Positions 52,232 to 63,285 of a stretch of 64,000 bases of DNA are shown piece after piece. The position numbers and the translations under genes are program-made. This DNA is from Gigantopelta aegis. Lineage: Eukaryota > Mollusca > Gastropoda > Neomphalida > Peltospiridae. The DNA lies in the NCBI RefSeq assembly GCF_016097555.1, contig NC_054713.1, positions 39,441,096-39,505,095 of the forward strand, read 5' to 3'. The notes below the pieces were generated by a model. The model saw nothing but the letters and a program-made list of their open reading frames with translations, did not search any database and was not told the origin of the DNA. Every line of letters begins with the position of its first letter. Position 1 is the first letter of the stretch.

Positions 52232-53018
52232 ATTATTCTGTCCCGGGTCAGGTTCTTGGCCATGCTAAAAACCGGTCTGGGAAAGACGTGCCCGAAACGT
52301 TTGTGGTATATGGACACCCAAAGCGGGTCCAATTAAAAAATCCACCGATCTTCTACGTCCAATTCGGATTACTTAAGACATGAATTCCATGTCACTCGAT
52401 GTGAAAAAACCCACAATAAAATAAATAAAAAACAAAACAAAACAAAAATCAACTATTTCCAGCAAGGAACAATGTTTTAGACTGGAATACTTTGCAGTGT
52501 TGGTAGTCTAGGGTTTGTTAGTTTGTTTTGACTTAAGTTTTTTTTTTTTAATGATCTGCGTCGAAACTAGTTAGTGAGATCCTAGGTCTCACTACACAGA
52601 TGTCATCTGCCATTGAAACCCATGTTAAATTGCCCAACTTCATATGAAGATTGCCAACAGAACGGGTTCTCGTTGGCACTAACAACATACACCATCGCGA
52701 ACATACATAATATAAGCATTTATTTTCACTCCAAAATTGAGAACATTTCCGTCTCAGTTTTTTTGCAATATGACCGCATCTGGTTGTAGTACCGGTCCGA
52801 GAAGGTGGTTCTTTAACCGATTCACTCTGGCTGTGTCTTGAGCTATACACCCATGTCCCAAAAGGTCAATGCATAATATTAAAAAATAATATGGGCAAAA
52901 TACAGCCAGATGTCTTACCATTAAACATACATATTGTTTTAATTCTTCATCGTTTCCTAGAAGTGAATATGTGAACCATAACATGTGTCACAATTAGGAA
53001 CTATAGTGTAGTGAGACC
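52232..53018. other. No recognised gene; probable 3' UTR of the secreted-peptide gene in part
   Basis: A minus-strand AATAAA lies at 52719-52724, about 295 bases after the stop of the small peptide. Two overlapping minus-strand open frames (52548-52850 and 52754-52984) are not recognised and have no splice support that I can see. Confidence 0.4.
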
Positions 53019-53147
53019 CTAATTATACAAACCGCGTCGTTTTTCTAACTCCTCAAGGAGCTCTCTCAACATTTTACTGTTACTCGCCCAACGAGCTTGG
53101 CTCATTAAGGGGAGACAAATCACCACCAATAGGAGAAACTTCATCAT
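53019..53147 (-). CDS. Small secreted peptide precursor, 42 residues
   Basis: Minus-strand ATG at 53147, stop TAG at 53021-53019. Residues 1-18 (MMKFLLLVVICLPLMSQA) form a textbook signal peptide with a small-residue cleavage site after SQA. The remaining 24 residues contain an amphipathic, Leu/Glu-rich helix (MLRELLEELEKRR) and end GLYN. There is no cysteine in the mature part, and one possible basic processing site (KRR). A strong splice acceptor (ttgtttttattct, then ctgtaatttcag) ends one base before the ATG, which suits a 5' UTR intron and strongly supports a real transcript. I do not recognise the family. A neuropeptide, peptide hormone or venom-type secreted helix are all possible. A cryptic donor-like gtataa lies just before the stop, so a longer spliced form cannot be excluded. 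Confidence 0.65.
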   Translation of the reverse strand: MMKFLLLVVICLPLMSQARWASNSKMLRELLEELEKRRGLYN

Positions 53148-53682
53148 TCTGAAATTACAGAGAATAAAAACAACTGTAGATTATTTAAAAACCCACAAAA
53201 ACAACCCATACAAAACAAAGCGAAACAAAACAAATTACTATTGATTGCATTATAATATTGCTGTATTAAGTTTGTAATTTTATTATTATTGTTATTATTA
53301 TTACTATTATTATTTTATTTTTCTTCTTTATTCAGTCGCGTTTTTCACGGTTTATGTGTTTGCAGACATGTGTGCAGGAAGTTGAGCAGGTAGGAATGGG
53401 TTGGGTCATGCTCCCCAGAAAAATACATTAAAAAATCAAATTTGCTTGGAGCGTAAACACAACTGGTTTGTGTGATTTCCTCAACTGGATTTTTATAATG
53501 TTTACTTTTTATTTTATTTTAGGTGTATATGTGTAAATGTATTTTATTTTATTTTATTTTGTTTTGATTGTTTTTACAAAGGATTATAGTTAAAACGTTA
53601 TCGAATAGCGCTTTTCTACGTCTCTTCGGACTACGCTTCAACTGTGTTAATAGTTTTGTGGTTTTGTTTATATTGGGCGCCA

Positions 53683-53713
<31 letters not shown>

Positions 53714-53761
53714 AAAATACAAATATAATAATAATAATAATAATAATTAAAAAATTGGAAA
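53148..53761. other. Upstream of the peptide exon; microsatellites only
   Basis: (att)n at 53278-53322, attttattttattt at 53538-53560, poly-C at 53683-53702, poly-A and (aat)n to about 53748. No upstream exon identified. Confidence 0.5.
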
Positions 53762-53800
53762 TCAGGCGAGCGCTTTACCGCTGGGCTACATTCCGCTGTC
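53762..53800 (-). mobile_element. SINE, H1 head fragment
   Basis: aggcgagcgctttaccgctg then gggctacattccgct. Confidence 0.7.
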
Positions 53801-53842
53801 GCTCAACTATATAGATTTAATGCGTTATAAATAAAGTGGAAG

Positions 53843-54410
53843 TCTTTTTTGTTTAACGACACCACTAGAGCACATTTATCTATTGATGTCGAACATTTAG
53901 TAATTTTGACAAAGTCTGGGAGGGGAAAAAGAGTTTCATTTGTTTAACGACACCACTAGAGCACATTGATTAATTAATCATCGGCTATTGGATGTCAGTG
54001 ATTTGGCAATTGTGACACGAAATCATCAACGGAAACCCGCTACATTTTTCCATTAGCAGCAAGGGATCTTTTATATGCACTTTCCAATAGACAGGAAAGC
54101 ACATACCACGGCCTTTGACCAGTTGTGGTGCACTGGTTGAAATGAGAAAAAGCCAATCAGTGGAATGGATCCACCGAGGTGGCTCGATCCTGCGACGCAA
54201 ACACCTCAAGCGAGTACTCAACCGACTGGGCTAAATCCCACCCTCTACATTTTTCCATTAGTAGCAAGGGATCTTTTATATGCACTATATCCCTGAGACA
54301 GGATAGCACATGCCACGGCCTTTGATATACCAGTCGTCGTGCACTGGCTGGAACGAAAAATAGCCCAATGGGCTCACCGACCTGGAGATCGGTCCTAGAC
54401 AGATACATGT
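53843..54410 (-). mobile_element. SINE, H1/TA, split by a nested SINE
   Basis: The tail part (53843-53932, tgtttaacgacaccactaga to gtctgggaggggaaa) and the rest (54244-54410, ctacatttttccattagtag ... ggagatcggtcctagacag) join into one reverse SINE once 53933-54243 is removed. Confidence 0.8.
53933..54243 (-). mobile_element. SINE, H3/TA, full length, nested
   Basis: tttcatttgtttaacgacac, gcagcaagggatctttta, ccaccgaggtggctcgatcc, tcaaccgactgggctaaatc. Inserted in the middle of another SINE. Confidence 0.9.
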
Positions 54411-54495
54411 TCTCGTTTTGCTCCCCTTCTTTTTTTTAGAGATACGATCCCCAACTCCTCAGTGTTGGAGCAGATACAATGGTAAAGCGCTCGCT

Positions 54496-55272
54496 TAAAG
54501 GGACACCCTAGATTTTAAACACTAAGGCATTTTATTTTTACTATTAGAGCCGTTTTTGATAACTGAAATCATACTATACTTAGATTTTATTGTTTAGATT
54601 ATCCATTTCCGTACATTCGAAGTGTTTTTGGTGATCCTGTTTTTTTTTAATATCACAAAATGCATTTCTTATATTTAAAAAAATGCACGTGCGTCTGAGA
54701 AGGAACAGTTGAGTTTTAGTCTATTTTTAGAGGGTATTTTACCATTTCAAAGTCACAGACCCATGTTTCACTCAGTTGTAACTTTATCCAAATGTGTTAC
54801 AGGTTTATAGATTAACTAAACTTAGGGTTAATTCTCACGGTTTGAAACTAGGATCTGTCCCTTTAACTTTATCCAAATGTGTTACAGGTTTATAGATTAA
54901 CTAAACTTAGGGTTAAGTCTCACGGGTTGAAACTAGGATCTGTCCCTTTAACTTTATCCAAATGTGTTACAGGTTTATAGATTAACTAAACTTAGGGTTA
55001 AGTCTCACGGGTTGAAACTAGGATCTGTCCCTTTAACTTTATCTAAATGTGTTACAGGTTTATAGATTAACTAAACTTAGGGTTAAGTCTCACGGGTTGA
55101 AACTAGGATATGTCCCTTTAACTTTATCTAAATGTGTTACAGGTTTATAGATTAACTAAACTTAGGGTTAATTCTCACGGTTGAAACTAGGATCTGTCCC
55201 TTTAACTTTATTCAAATGTGTTACAGGTTTATAGATTAACTAAACTTAGGGTTAATTCTCACGGTTGAAACG
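54496..55272 (+). mobile_element. MITE-like element with its 3' end tandemly amplified (6 x 85 bp)
   Basis: Starts aaagggacaccctagatttt and runs through ttagagccgtttttgataac and cacaaaatgcattt. Its end, carrying the complementary gaaactaggatctgtccctt, is repeated six times (unit starts 54780, 54865, 54950, 55035, 55120, 55204). A single-end copy lies at 58357-58722. Confidence 0.85.
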
Positions 55273-55517
55273 GTCGGTTTGGGATCGATCCCCATCGGTG
55301 AGCCTATTAGGCTATTTCTCGTTCCAGCCAGTGCACCACTACTGATATATCAAAGGCCGTGGTATGTGCTATCCTGTCTGTGGGATAATGCATATAAAAG
55401 ATCCCTTGCTACTAATGGAAACATGTAGCGGGTTTCCTCTCTAAGACTGTATGTCGCAATTACCGAATGTTTGACATCCAATAGCCGATGATTAATAAAT
55501 CAATGTGGTCTTGTGGA
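55270..55517 (+). mobile_element. SINE, partial H1 head/TA
   Basis: ggtcggtttgggatcgatcc, gttccagccagtgcaccac, agatcccttgctactaatgg, agccgatgattaataaatca. Its 5' end is fused to the preceding minisatellite. Confidence 0.9.
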
Positions 55518-55577
55518 GCAGATAATCTTTTCAACATGTAATTTCATCATTCTACTCACAATATTAGAACTTTAAGA

Positions 55578-55905
55578 TGAAGGAAGGAAATGTTTTATTT
55601 AACGACGCATTCAACACATTTTATTTACGGTTATATGGTGTCAAACATATGGTTAAGGACTACACAGATATTGAGGGAGGAAACCCGCTGTCGCCACTTC
55701 ATGGGCTACTCTTTTCGATTAGCAGCAAGGGATATTTTACATGCACCATCCTATAGACAGGATAGCACATGCCACGGCCTTTGATGTACCAGTCGTGGTG
55801 CACTGGATTGAGCACGAAATAGCCTAATAGGCCCACCGATGGGGATCAATCCCAAACCGACCGCGCATCAAGAGAGCGCTTTACCACTGGGTTACGTCTC
55901 GCCCC
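55578..55905 (-). mobile_element. SINE, H1/TB, full length
   Basis: aaggaaggaaatgttttatt, gcagcaagggatattttaca, ggggatcaatcccaaaccga, gggttacgtctcgcccc. Confidence 0.92.
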
Positions 55906-56146
55906 TCACTGTATCAGAGACTATCCAATAAATATAAGTGGCAGTGTAATCTGACTCGGAAATGTCATCACGGGGAGACGCAAAGGTAGGCCTACTTACT
56001 GTGTACCAGACATACACCACCGTAAAGGCGACGGCACACGATACGAGTGTCTCGTACGACAATAGCTGCGAGGACAGCCGAATGACAAGACACTGAGATT
56101 TCATCGATTGTTATACAATCGATTATTTCTCGTGGCTATTCTCGTA
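55906..56146. other. No feature seen
   Basis: Unique sequence between SINEs. Confidence 0.5.
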
Positions 56147-56427
56147 CGCTGTTTTGTTTTCTTTAACGATACCACTAGAGCACATTGATTTATTAGGCAT
56201 CGGCTATTGGATGCCATACAGTTGGTAATTTTGATATATAGTCTCAGAGAGAAAACCCGCTGTATTTTTTCATTAGTAACATGGGATCTTTTATATGCAC
56301 CATCCCTCAGACGGGATAGCACATACCACGGCCTTTGATATACCAGTCGAGGTGCACTGGCTGGAACGAGAAATAGCCCAATGAGCCCACCGACGGGGAT
56401 CGATCACAAACCGACCACGCATCAACC
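56147..56427 (-). mobile_element. SINE, H1/TA, head truncated
   Basis: gttttctttaacgataccac, cattagtaacatgggatctt, ggggatcgatcacaaaccga. It breaks into a second SINE piece at gcatcaaccc. Confidence 0.87.
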
Positions 56428-56555
56428 CGCTGCATTTTTTTTCTAATGCAGCAAGGGATCTTTTATATGCACTTTCTCAGAGACATGAAAGCACATACTA
56501 CGGCATTTGATGAGTTGTGGTGCACTGGTTGGAACGAGAAAACCCCCAAATCAGT
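56428..56555 (-). mobile_element. SINE core fragment, H3-type
   Basis: cgctgcattttttttctaat, gcagcaagggatctttta, tggttggaacgagaaaac. It resembles the core of the H3/TA copies at 24329 and 53933. Confidence 0.75.
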
Positions 56556-56843
56556 TGAGTGATTCGATAAAGACTCGGGCATGACATCTTTTGACATTCA
56601 ATATTGAATCTATCACTATTTATATGACTTTCGACTTAATGTTTTTTTTAAATTATTTATTTATTTATTTATTATTATTGTTTTTTTTACCACAAATGAA
56701 CAATATCCATATGATATCGGGTGTCAAATATTATTATCGTAATGTAAATGGTTTCCAAGTTATTAATGATCTTTTCTTTTTTTGAGGAGGGAGAGGGACA
56801 AGGCATAACAATACCTTAAAAAATATTATGCTATAACCTATTT

Positions 56844-56893
<50 letters not shown>

Positions 56894-57046
56894 CACACAC
56901 ACACATATATACACACACATACATACATAATATTTAATTTGTTAAATATTTGTTAATTGCACATTTTTTTATAATTATAATGATACATATACATATACAC
57001 ACATATACATATACATGTATATATACTACTATATATATAGACACAT
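56556..57046. other. AT-rich with (ca)n/(ta)n microsatellites
   Basis: Attt-type repeats at 56648-56680, (ca)n at about 56848-56882, mixed (ta)/(ca) to 56935, acatat repeats at 56980-57020. No gene. Confidence 0.7.
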
Positions 57047-57440
57047 ACCTGTCGTATTCTCTGAGCTGGCTCGATGTGCCGGTCAAGGTAATCGGACTAA
57101 GGGTGATACATAGAGCAGTGCGGTCAGCTTATAAAGCTTTTTTCTCGCTCTCATTGCCGCTTGGTTGTGCCGTACACAAAATAAACCATTGTGCGCCTTG
57201 GATACACTTGAACGATGGCTTTGGACCCACGGGTAGAAAAAAGAAGCCTATCCAATTAATCACAACTAATAAAGCGAAATTTATTTCACCTTGACATGTG
57301 GCTCACAATAATATTTTGTTTTATTGTGTGCGCGTGATTGACATTTTGAAAAACAAATTTATATTCGATTTTTGTTCGTCGTTTTGTTCTTCATTTTCTA
57401 GAGCAAGAGATTTGTCGTTAATGGTCGATAGACAGACAGA
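57047..57440. other. No recognised gene
   Basis: A plus-strand frame to 57294 includes VKVIGLRVIHRAVRSAYKAF, of ordinary composition, but without recognised family or clear splice boundaries. Confidence 0.35.
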
Positions 57441-57491
57441 TATACAGGCAGACACGCACGCACGCACGCACGCACATACGCACGCAAACGA

Positions 57492-57533
<42 letters not shown>

Positions 57534-57536
57534 ACA
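57441..57536. repeat. (acgc)n and (ac)n microsatellite
   Basis: acgcacgc then cacacaca repeats. Confidence 0.93.
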
Positions 57537-57689
57537 CGCCCTCGCGCAAATATGCCTCTACCCAACTGATTTGAAGCCTCTGAACTTCGGCACAAAATAT
57601 ATTTGTTCGAAATCCGTATGCGGATACGGGTACGTATGCGTAATTCACAAGGCACAGATTTATCAGAGAGGAACACGCGTACGAAAAAC

Positions 57690-57752
57690 GCGTAAATAGA
57701 CGTAGCCCAGTGGTAGAGCGCTTGCCTGATGCGCGATCGGTCTAGCCTCTGC
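57690..57752 (+). mobile_element. SINE, H1 head fragment
   Basis: agacgtagcccagtggtaga, gcttgcctgatgcgcgatcg, gtctag. Confidence 0.8.
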
Positions 57753-58356
57753 CATTAGTAACACTTTATACCAACACTACTAGACTTTTTAGTCTGTTTT
57801 TGCTAGTGGTCTATAATATTACCAAGTTTTCATCACAGATGTCTAATTTTTCTAAAGCTTTTTGGAGTAAATTGTAAACAGTGATGCACTAAAAATTGTG
57901 CGTTTTTTGTGTGTGTTTTTTTACGTATTTTGTAAAACATTATATATAAATATATATAACAAAATGTGGAAAATATTATATAATTAATGTTTTTGAGTAT
58001 ACATTATTTACATTTTCTTCAATTATCAATTATAGAAATGCAATATTAGGCATGGCGGAAGCAAGTAGACATGGGGGTGTGGGGTGGCGGTGGGAGCTGA
58101 CTGATCGAGTGTGCAAAGCAAAGTTTCTAGGGAGTTATGGGGTATGCTCCACCATAAAAGTTTGAAAACTAGATGTTCTGAAATGCAATTTCCTGCATTC
58201 TATAAGTAAATTTCATCTCTGCCTTCCAACCCCCCCCCCCCCTCCACCCCACCTCCTCTGCTCCGCCGTGTCTAAATATGTTTCATGTTGTCCAGGTGTT
58301 TTTGCACTAGATCACAGTCTGTTAGCTGATACTCAAACCGCATACGGACGGAATTT
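57753..58356. other. No gene recognised; poly-C near 58231
   Basis: AT-rich. gtgcaaagcaaagtttctag at 58116-58135 resembles ggcgcaaagcaaagtttcca near 47990, hinting at a dispersed repeat. Confidence 0.5.
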
Positions 58357-58722
58357 AAAGCGACAGACTCCACTTTTTAAACACTACCGCGTATTCACTA
58401 TTAGAGCCGTTTTTGATAATTGAAATCAGACATTACTAAGATTTTATTGGTTAGATTATTAATTTCCATACATCCGAAGTGTTGCTGGTCATCCTGGTGT
58501 TTCCAATACCACAAAATGCATTTTTCATATATTTAATTTTAAAAAACGCGCGTACCTCCGAGAAGTAACGGTAATAGACGCGAGATCTAGTCTATTTTAA
58601 AGAGTATTTCCCCGTTTCAACGTTACAAACTCTTGTTTCAATCTATTGTAACTTTATTCAGATGTGTTACAGATTTGTGGATTAACCATTTTCACGGGTT
58701 GAAACCAGGTGCGGCGACTTTA
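58357..58722 (+). mobile_element. MITE-like element, single copy of the family at 54496
   Basis: aaagcgacagactccacttt, ttagagccgtttttgataat, cacaaaatgcatttt, gatgtgttacagatttgtgg, gaaaccaggtgcggcgactt. Confidence 0.82.
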
Positions 58723-58799
58723 AAATATTGTTCAAACTAAAATGCATTTTTCTGTGAAAAACACTAGGGCCAATGATTTTAAACTGTAGTGGATTAAAA

Positions 58800-58862
58800 C
58801 GTTAAAGTTCGTTCAGTTTAACGACACCGCTAGAGCACATTGATTAATCATCGGTTACAGTG
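58800..58862 (-). mobile_element. SINE, TA tail fragment
   Basis: gttcgttcagtttaacgaca, gctagagcacattgattaat. Confidence 0.8.
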
Positions 58863-59048
58863 AACAGAACATAACTTTATATGCACCCACGTCACTATAC
58901 ATAGAAGTGTTTTGATTAGCAAACATTACTTAGATTAACAAACATTACTTAGATTAACGGACATTACGACCTTTGATGTGTCAATCGCATCAATCACAAA
59001 TTTATGAAATCTTTTGAAATGGGTGAAGTTCAGCCAGACAGAGAATAG

Positions 59049-59272
59049 TTAAAGTTAAAGTTTGTTTTGTTTAACGACACCACTAGAGCACATTGTTATT
59101 AATCATCGGCTATTGGATGTAAAACATTTGGTAATTTTGACGTTTAGTCTTAGAAAGGAAACCCGCTACATTTTTTTTATTAGTAGCAAGGGATCTTTTA
59201 TATGCACCATCCTACAGCCTTTAATATACCAGTCGTGGTGCACTGGCTGAAACGATAGCTCAGTGAGCGGGA
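59049..59272 (-). mobile_element. SINE, TA tail and core, head truncated
   Basis: gtttgttttgtttaacgaca, agtagcaagggatctttta, ataccagtcgtggtgcactg. Confidence 0.9.
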
Positions 59273-59399
59273 TCCTGCCCCCCCCACCCTCCCCCCTCCC
59301 ACCGATCTGCCTCTGTAGATGCCTAATTCACTTATATTTTGAAACCTTGCGATATCGAAGTGCAATGGAACAAGATTTGCAAAAAGGGCGATGCAATGT

Positions 59400-59574
59400 T
59401 GCTTAAGAGAGTTTTGAAAAATATGAAAAATGAAATGTTTTGGTACTACAAACACCAGGATGACCAGAAACATCTAAAGACTAAAACATAAGTAACGTTT
59501 GACTGCAGTGATCATAAACGGCTCTAACAGTGAAAACTATGCGCAGTGTTTAACAACTAGGGTCTGTCCCTGAT
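59400..59574 (-). mobile_element. MITE-like element, partial, reverse
   Basis: Ends caactagggtctgtccctga with aaacggctctaacagtgaaa and caccaggatgaccag before it, the reverse of the left half of the family at 54496 and 58357. Confidence 0.75.
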
Positions 59575-59667
59575 ACATATATATTCAGTACGTCACGAGG
59601 ACATGGATTAACGATAACTTTCACAGTGAACAGCTCAGTGCTGAGGTGTTAAGAGCAGTGATGGGAA

Positions 59668-60055
59668 TCGGTGGAGATTTCGTCATCGATCTTCGGCTAT
59701 AATCGGTCGGCACCAACCGATCAACTTTCGATTGCACAATCGGTTAGTTTACCATCACCATAAGAAGGCTTTGAATTATAATGACCATGTACCTATAATT
59801 GTCCTATGCACCTGTAAATGACTAATATATTTACCTTTATTAACTATTTAATATCTATGTTCTTTATGTACTCATGACAACTAACCTAAACCCAAGCATA
59901 TTTACATCAATAATTCTATCATCTACATTCGAGGAACAGTTACAGTTAACATTTCCCCACACAATCGATTATTGATTTTCATAATCGATCATCACATCGT
60001 AAGAGCCAGTCCGATCAACCTTCGATTACAATCGATCACTGGAACACTATCGACT
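59668..60055. repeat. Dispersed repeat shared with 45475-45940
   Basis: cgatcttcggctataatcgg, accaaccgatcaactttcga, cacaatcggttag at the left; ataatcgatcatcacatcgt and cgattacaatcgatcactgg at the right. This copy lacks the nested palindrome. Confidence 0.75.
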
Positions 60056-60065
60056 TCTAATCTTT

Positions 60066-60250
60066 CTCACTAATCAGCGGTAAAGCGCTCGCCAGATCCG
60101 CGGTCGGTCTAGAATCGATCCCCGTCAGTGGGCCCATTGGTCTATTTTTCGTCGCAGCCAGTGAACCACGACTGTGATATCAAAGGCCGTGGTATGTGCT
60201 GTCCTGTCTGTGAGATGGTGCATATAAAATATCCCTTGCTACTAATGAAT
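60066..60250 (+). mobile_element. SINE, H1 head and core, tail missing
   Basis: cggtaaagcgctcgccagat, gaatcgatccccgtcagtgg, aaaatatcccttgctactaa. It is followed by a reverse TB tail end (gaaggaaggaaatggtttat, 60254-60280). Confidence 0.85.
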
Positions 60251-60275
60251 TAATGAAGGAAGGAAATGGTTTATT

Positions 60276-60515
<240 letters not shown>

Positions 60516-61742
60516 GTTATATTTAGATTTCTTATTTGTGTGGACATAATGCATTTAAACCCCATGACAAACTACGCCCTCCTTCCCCCGCCCCCTTTCA
60601 AACAACACTAATCACGACCTTGAGATAAGTTCATAAATAAACAGTGAACAATATTTACTACTTAGTGCGTTCTATCAGGTTCGAATACGTCCATACGAAT
60701 GGGAACAGGTATAGAATTAAAAGCAATTTTGAAGCACAGTCGAAGAGAAGGACGCGTTCGGGCGTGAGGGGACAACAGATCAACGATCTCCAGCGCTCAA
60801 ACAGACCTTAGGTTTACTGACATCAATATAATGCCATAGTAACATGTGACAGAAGTCTTACCAGTTCTTTACAATATATACGCATGCAAATGAGGCGAAT
60901 GGATTCTAATGTCTATTTGATATATATGTGCTTTTTTTAGGTTATCGTGTATTATTGGATGCCGCAGATTAATTTTGGGGGTATGCACCAACTGACATTA
61001 TTTATTTATGAATTTATTAATATTTGCTATGCTTATTGTGTCTGCATGACAAGTTAATTTGAAACTAGATTGTATTAAATGGGTGAACTTGAAAACAACT
61101 GTTAGTACAGCCACGATTTTTAGAATAATACTTGTACTTTTAATAAACAGAGTATTGTTCAATGAAAAACAAAATAATATTTACCCTCCGCAATGAATAG
61201 TCCGTCCTGCGTTTCTGCATTGTAGGATGTTTCCAACTAAAGTTAATTAAAATATATTTTCTTGTTTAGAATATCAGTGTCGGTATATTCAATGCGTTTC
61301 TAGTCGTCTTAATATTTGTAAGTAGCCTAAACTGGATTTGGACTCTAAATACTTTTGTACGTACAAAACAAATATTAATTAAGAAACAAAATGAATTTTA
61401 ACCTAGTACAAACACTAGGACGATCAGAGACACATTTAATGTATAATCACCGACACTTTATGTAGATAAATTTATTTAATATGTAATTACAGCCGTCAAA
61501 AAGTCTTTGTTAGGGCTCCCCTGCGCGTGCTGTAACCTCACCGGGGTGTAACATTCTCTTTGAGAATGGCCAATACAGCACACATCTCCTTGTTTTCTTC
61601 GGGATACAACTGAAATTTTGAGTAAAAGTCAGTATCTATCTGTGATATTTGTATTTTTGCACAGTTCTTTACACTGTTTTTATTTAAATCTTGAATTTTT
61701 ATATTGATGTTGATCATCACTTTATTTGTTTGCATTACCATA
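60516..61742. other. No gene recognised
   Basis: About 1.2 kb of AT-rich unique-looking sequence; no motif, repeat or supported exon seen. Confidence 0.5.
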
Positions 61743-61790
61743 GTTTGACACCCAATAGCCGATGGGGTGTCGTTAAACATTCATTCATTC
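61743..61790 (+). mobile_element. SINE, TA tail end
   Basis: tgacacccaatagccgatgg then gtgtcgttaaac, followed by attc repeats. Confidence 0.75.
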
Positions 61791-61933
61791 ATTCTGTTAA
61801 GGCTCATATTGAATGACAGCGGCGCGTGCGTGCGGTCCAACTGTTGCATCTGCGACTTACGTTTTAGTAATACGATTATTTCATCGCGGCTGGCCGCTTG
61901 TGTTTTGCAGTCGCGTGCATCGTACACATCCAG

Positions 61934-62253
61934 AAGCGGGACGTAGCCCAGTGGTACAGCGTTCGCTCGATGCGTTGTCGGTGTGGGATCGATCCCCGTC
62001 GGTGGACCCATTGCGCTATTTCTCGTTCCAGCCAGTGCACCACGACTGGTATATCAAATACCGTAGTATGTACTACCCTGTCTGTGGGATGTTGTATATA
62101 AAAGATCCCTTGCTGCTAATCGGAAAGAGTAGTCCATGAAGTGGCGACAGCGGGTTTCCTCTCTAAATATTTGTGTGGTCCTTAACGATATGCCTGACGC
62201 CATATAACCGTAAATAAAATGTGCTGAGTGCGTAGTTAAATAAAACATGTCTT
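61934..62253 (+). mobile_element. SINE, H1/TB, full length with target-site duplication
   Basis: aagcgggacgtagcccagtg, gggatcgatccccgtcggtg, agatcccttgctgctaatcg, gtagttaaataaaacatgtc. cgtacacatccag lies on both sides (61921-61933, 62254-62266). Confidence 0.95.
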
Positions 62254-62319
62254 CGTACACATCCAGTCTAGACGCTCTTATTATAAACGAATATATTTTG
62301 TTAACTCAGAATAGTCCCT

Positions 62320-62536
62320 TTAAGTGGTAAAGCGCTCGTCTGATGTGCAATTGGTCTAGGATCGATCCCCGTCGGTGTGCCGGCCCATTGTGCTATTTCT
62401 CGTTCCAGCCATTGCACCACAACTGGTATATCAAAGCCGGTGATATGTGTTATTGTGTGTGTGGGATGGTGCATATAAAATATCACTTAATTCTTTTCGG
62501 CAGCACTAGCATATGTGGCGGCAGCGGGTTTCCTCG
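62320..62536 (+). mobile_element. SINE, H1 head and core
   Basis: gtggtaaagcgctcgtctga, ggatcgatccccgtcggtgt, ggtgcatataaaatatcact. It ends in the gcggcagcgggtttcctcgc block, then CT repeat. Confidence 0.88.
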
Positions 62537-62566
62537 CACCTCCCCCTTCTCTCTCCCTCCCCCTTC

Positions 62567-62627
<61 letters not shown>

Positions 62628-62779
62628 CTCTCTCTCTCCTCTCTCCCTCCTCCTCTCTCTCTCTCTCTCTCTCCTCCCCTCCCCCCTCTCTCTCTCTCCC
62701 TCCCCTCCCCCTCCTCTCTCCTCTCCTCCCCCTCCCTCCCTCTCTCTCTCTCTCTCTCCCTCTCTCTCTCTCCTCTCCT

Positions 62780-62855
<76 letters not shown>

Positions 62856-62940
62856 CTCTCCTATTCACTCTCTCCCCTCTTAAGATCTCTCTCCCTCTAT
62901 TTGCCCCCATCTGTCTTATTATGTCTGTCTGTCTGTCTTT
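62537..62940. repeat. (tc)n microsatellite with ccctcc interruptions
   Basis: CT-rich run of about 380 bases. Translations are artefacts. Confidence 0.95.
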
Positions 62941-62945
62941 CTAAT

Positions 62946-63268
62946 TCGGGACAAGATCTAGCTCAGTCGGTAGAGCGTTCTCCTGAGGTGCCTTAATGGT
63001 CGTAGGACCGAATCCCAAAGGTGGACCTATTCTTTGATCAATTCTTTTGCCGTTCCAACCAGTGTCCTACGACTGTTATACGAAAGGCCGTGGTATGTGT
63101 TATCCTGTCTGTGAGATGGAGCATACAAAAGATCCCTTGCTACTAATGGGGAAAATGTAGTGGGTTTCCTCTCTAAGACTATGTTAAACTTTCCAAATGT
63201 TTGACATCCAATAGTCGATGATTAATAAATCAATGTGCTCAAGCGGCGTCGTTAAACAAAAACAAACA
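62946..63268 (+). mobile_element. SINE, H3/TA, full length
   Basis: ttcgggacaagatctagctc, gtcgtaggaccgaatcccaa, agatcccttgctactaatgg, ggcgtcgttaaacaaaaaca. Confidence 0.93.
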
Positions 63269-63285
63269 CACTTTTTTTTAACTCT

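Noticed and set aside
52548..52984. Minus-strand frames downstream of the secreted peptide
   Set aside because: Two overlapping frames with no acceptor that I could place in phase with the peptide exon; treated as likely 3' UTR.
54780..55272. CRISPR-like 85-bp periodic repeats
   Set aside because: No spacers; the unit is the end of a dispersed element.
56950..57294. Plus-strand open frame with an ordinary-looking C-terminal half
   Set aside because: Starts within microsatellite, no family recognised and no splice sites convincingly placed.
61934..62005. tRNA genes predicted from SINE heads
   Set aside because: The A- and B-box-like motifs are present, but the sequence does not close into a cloverleaf and continues into the SINE core.
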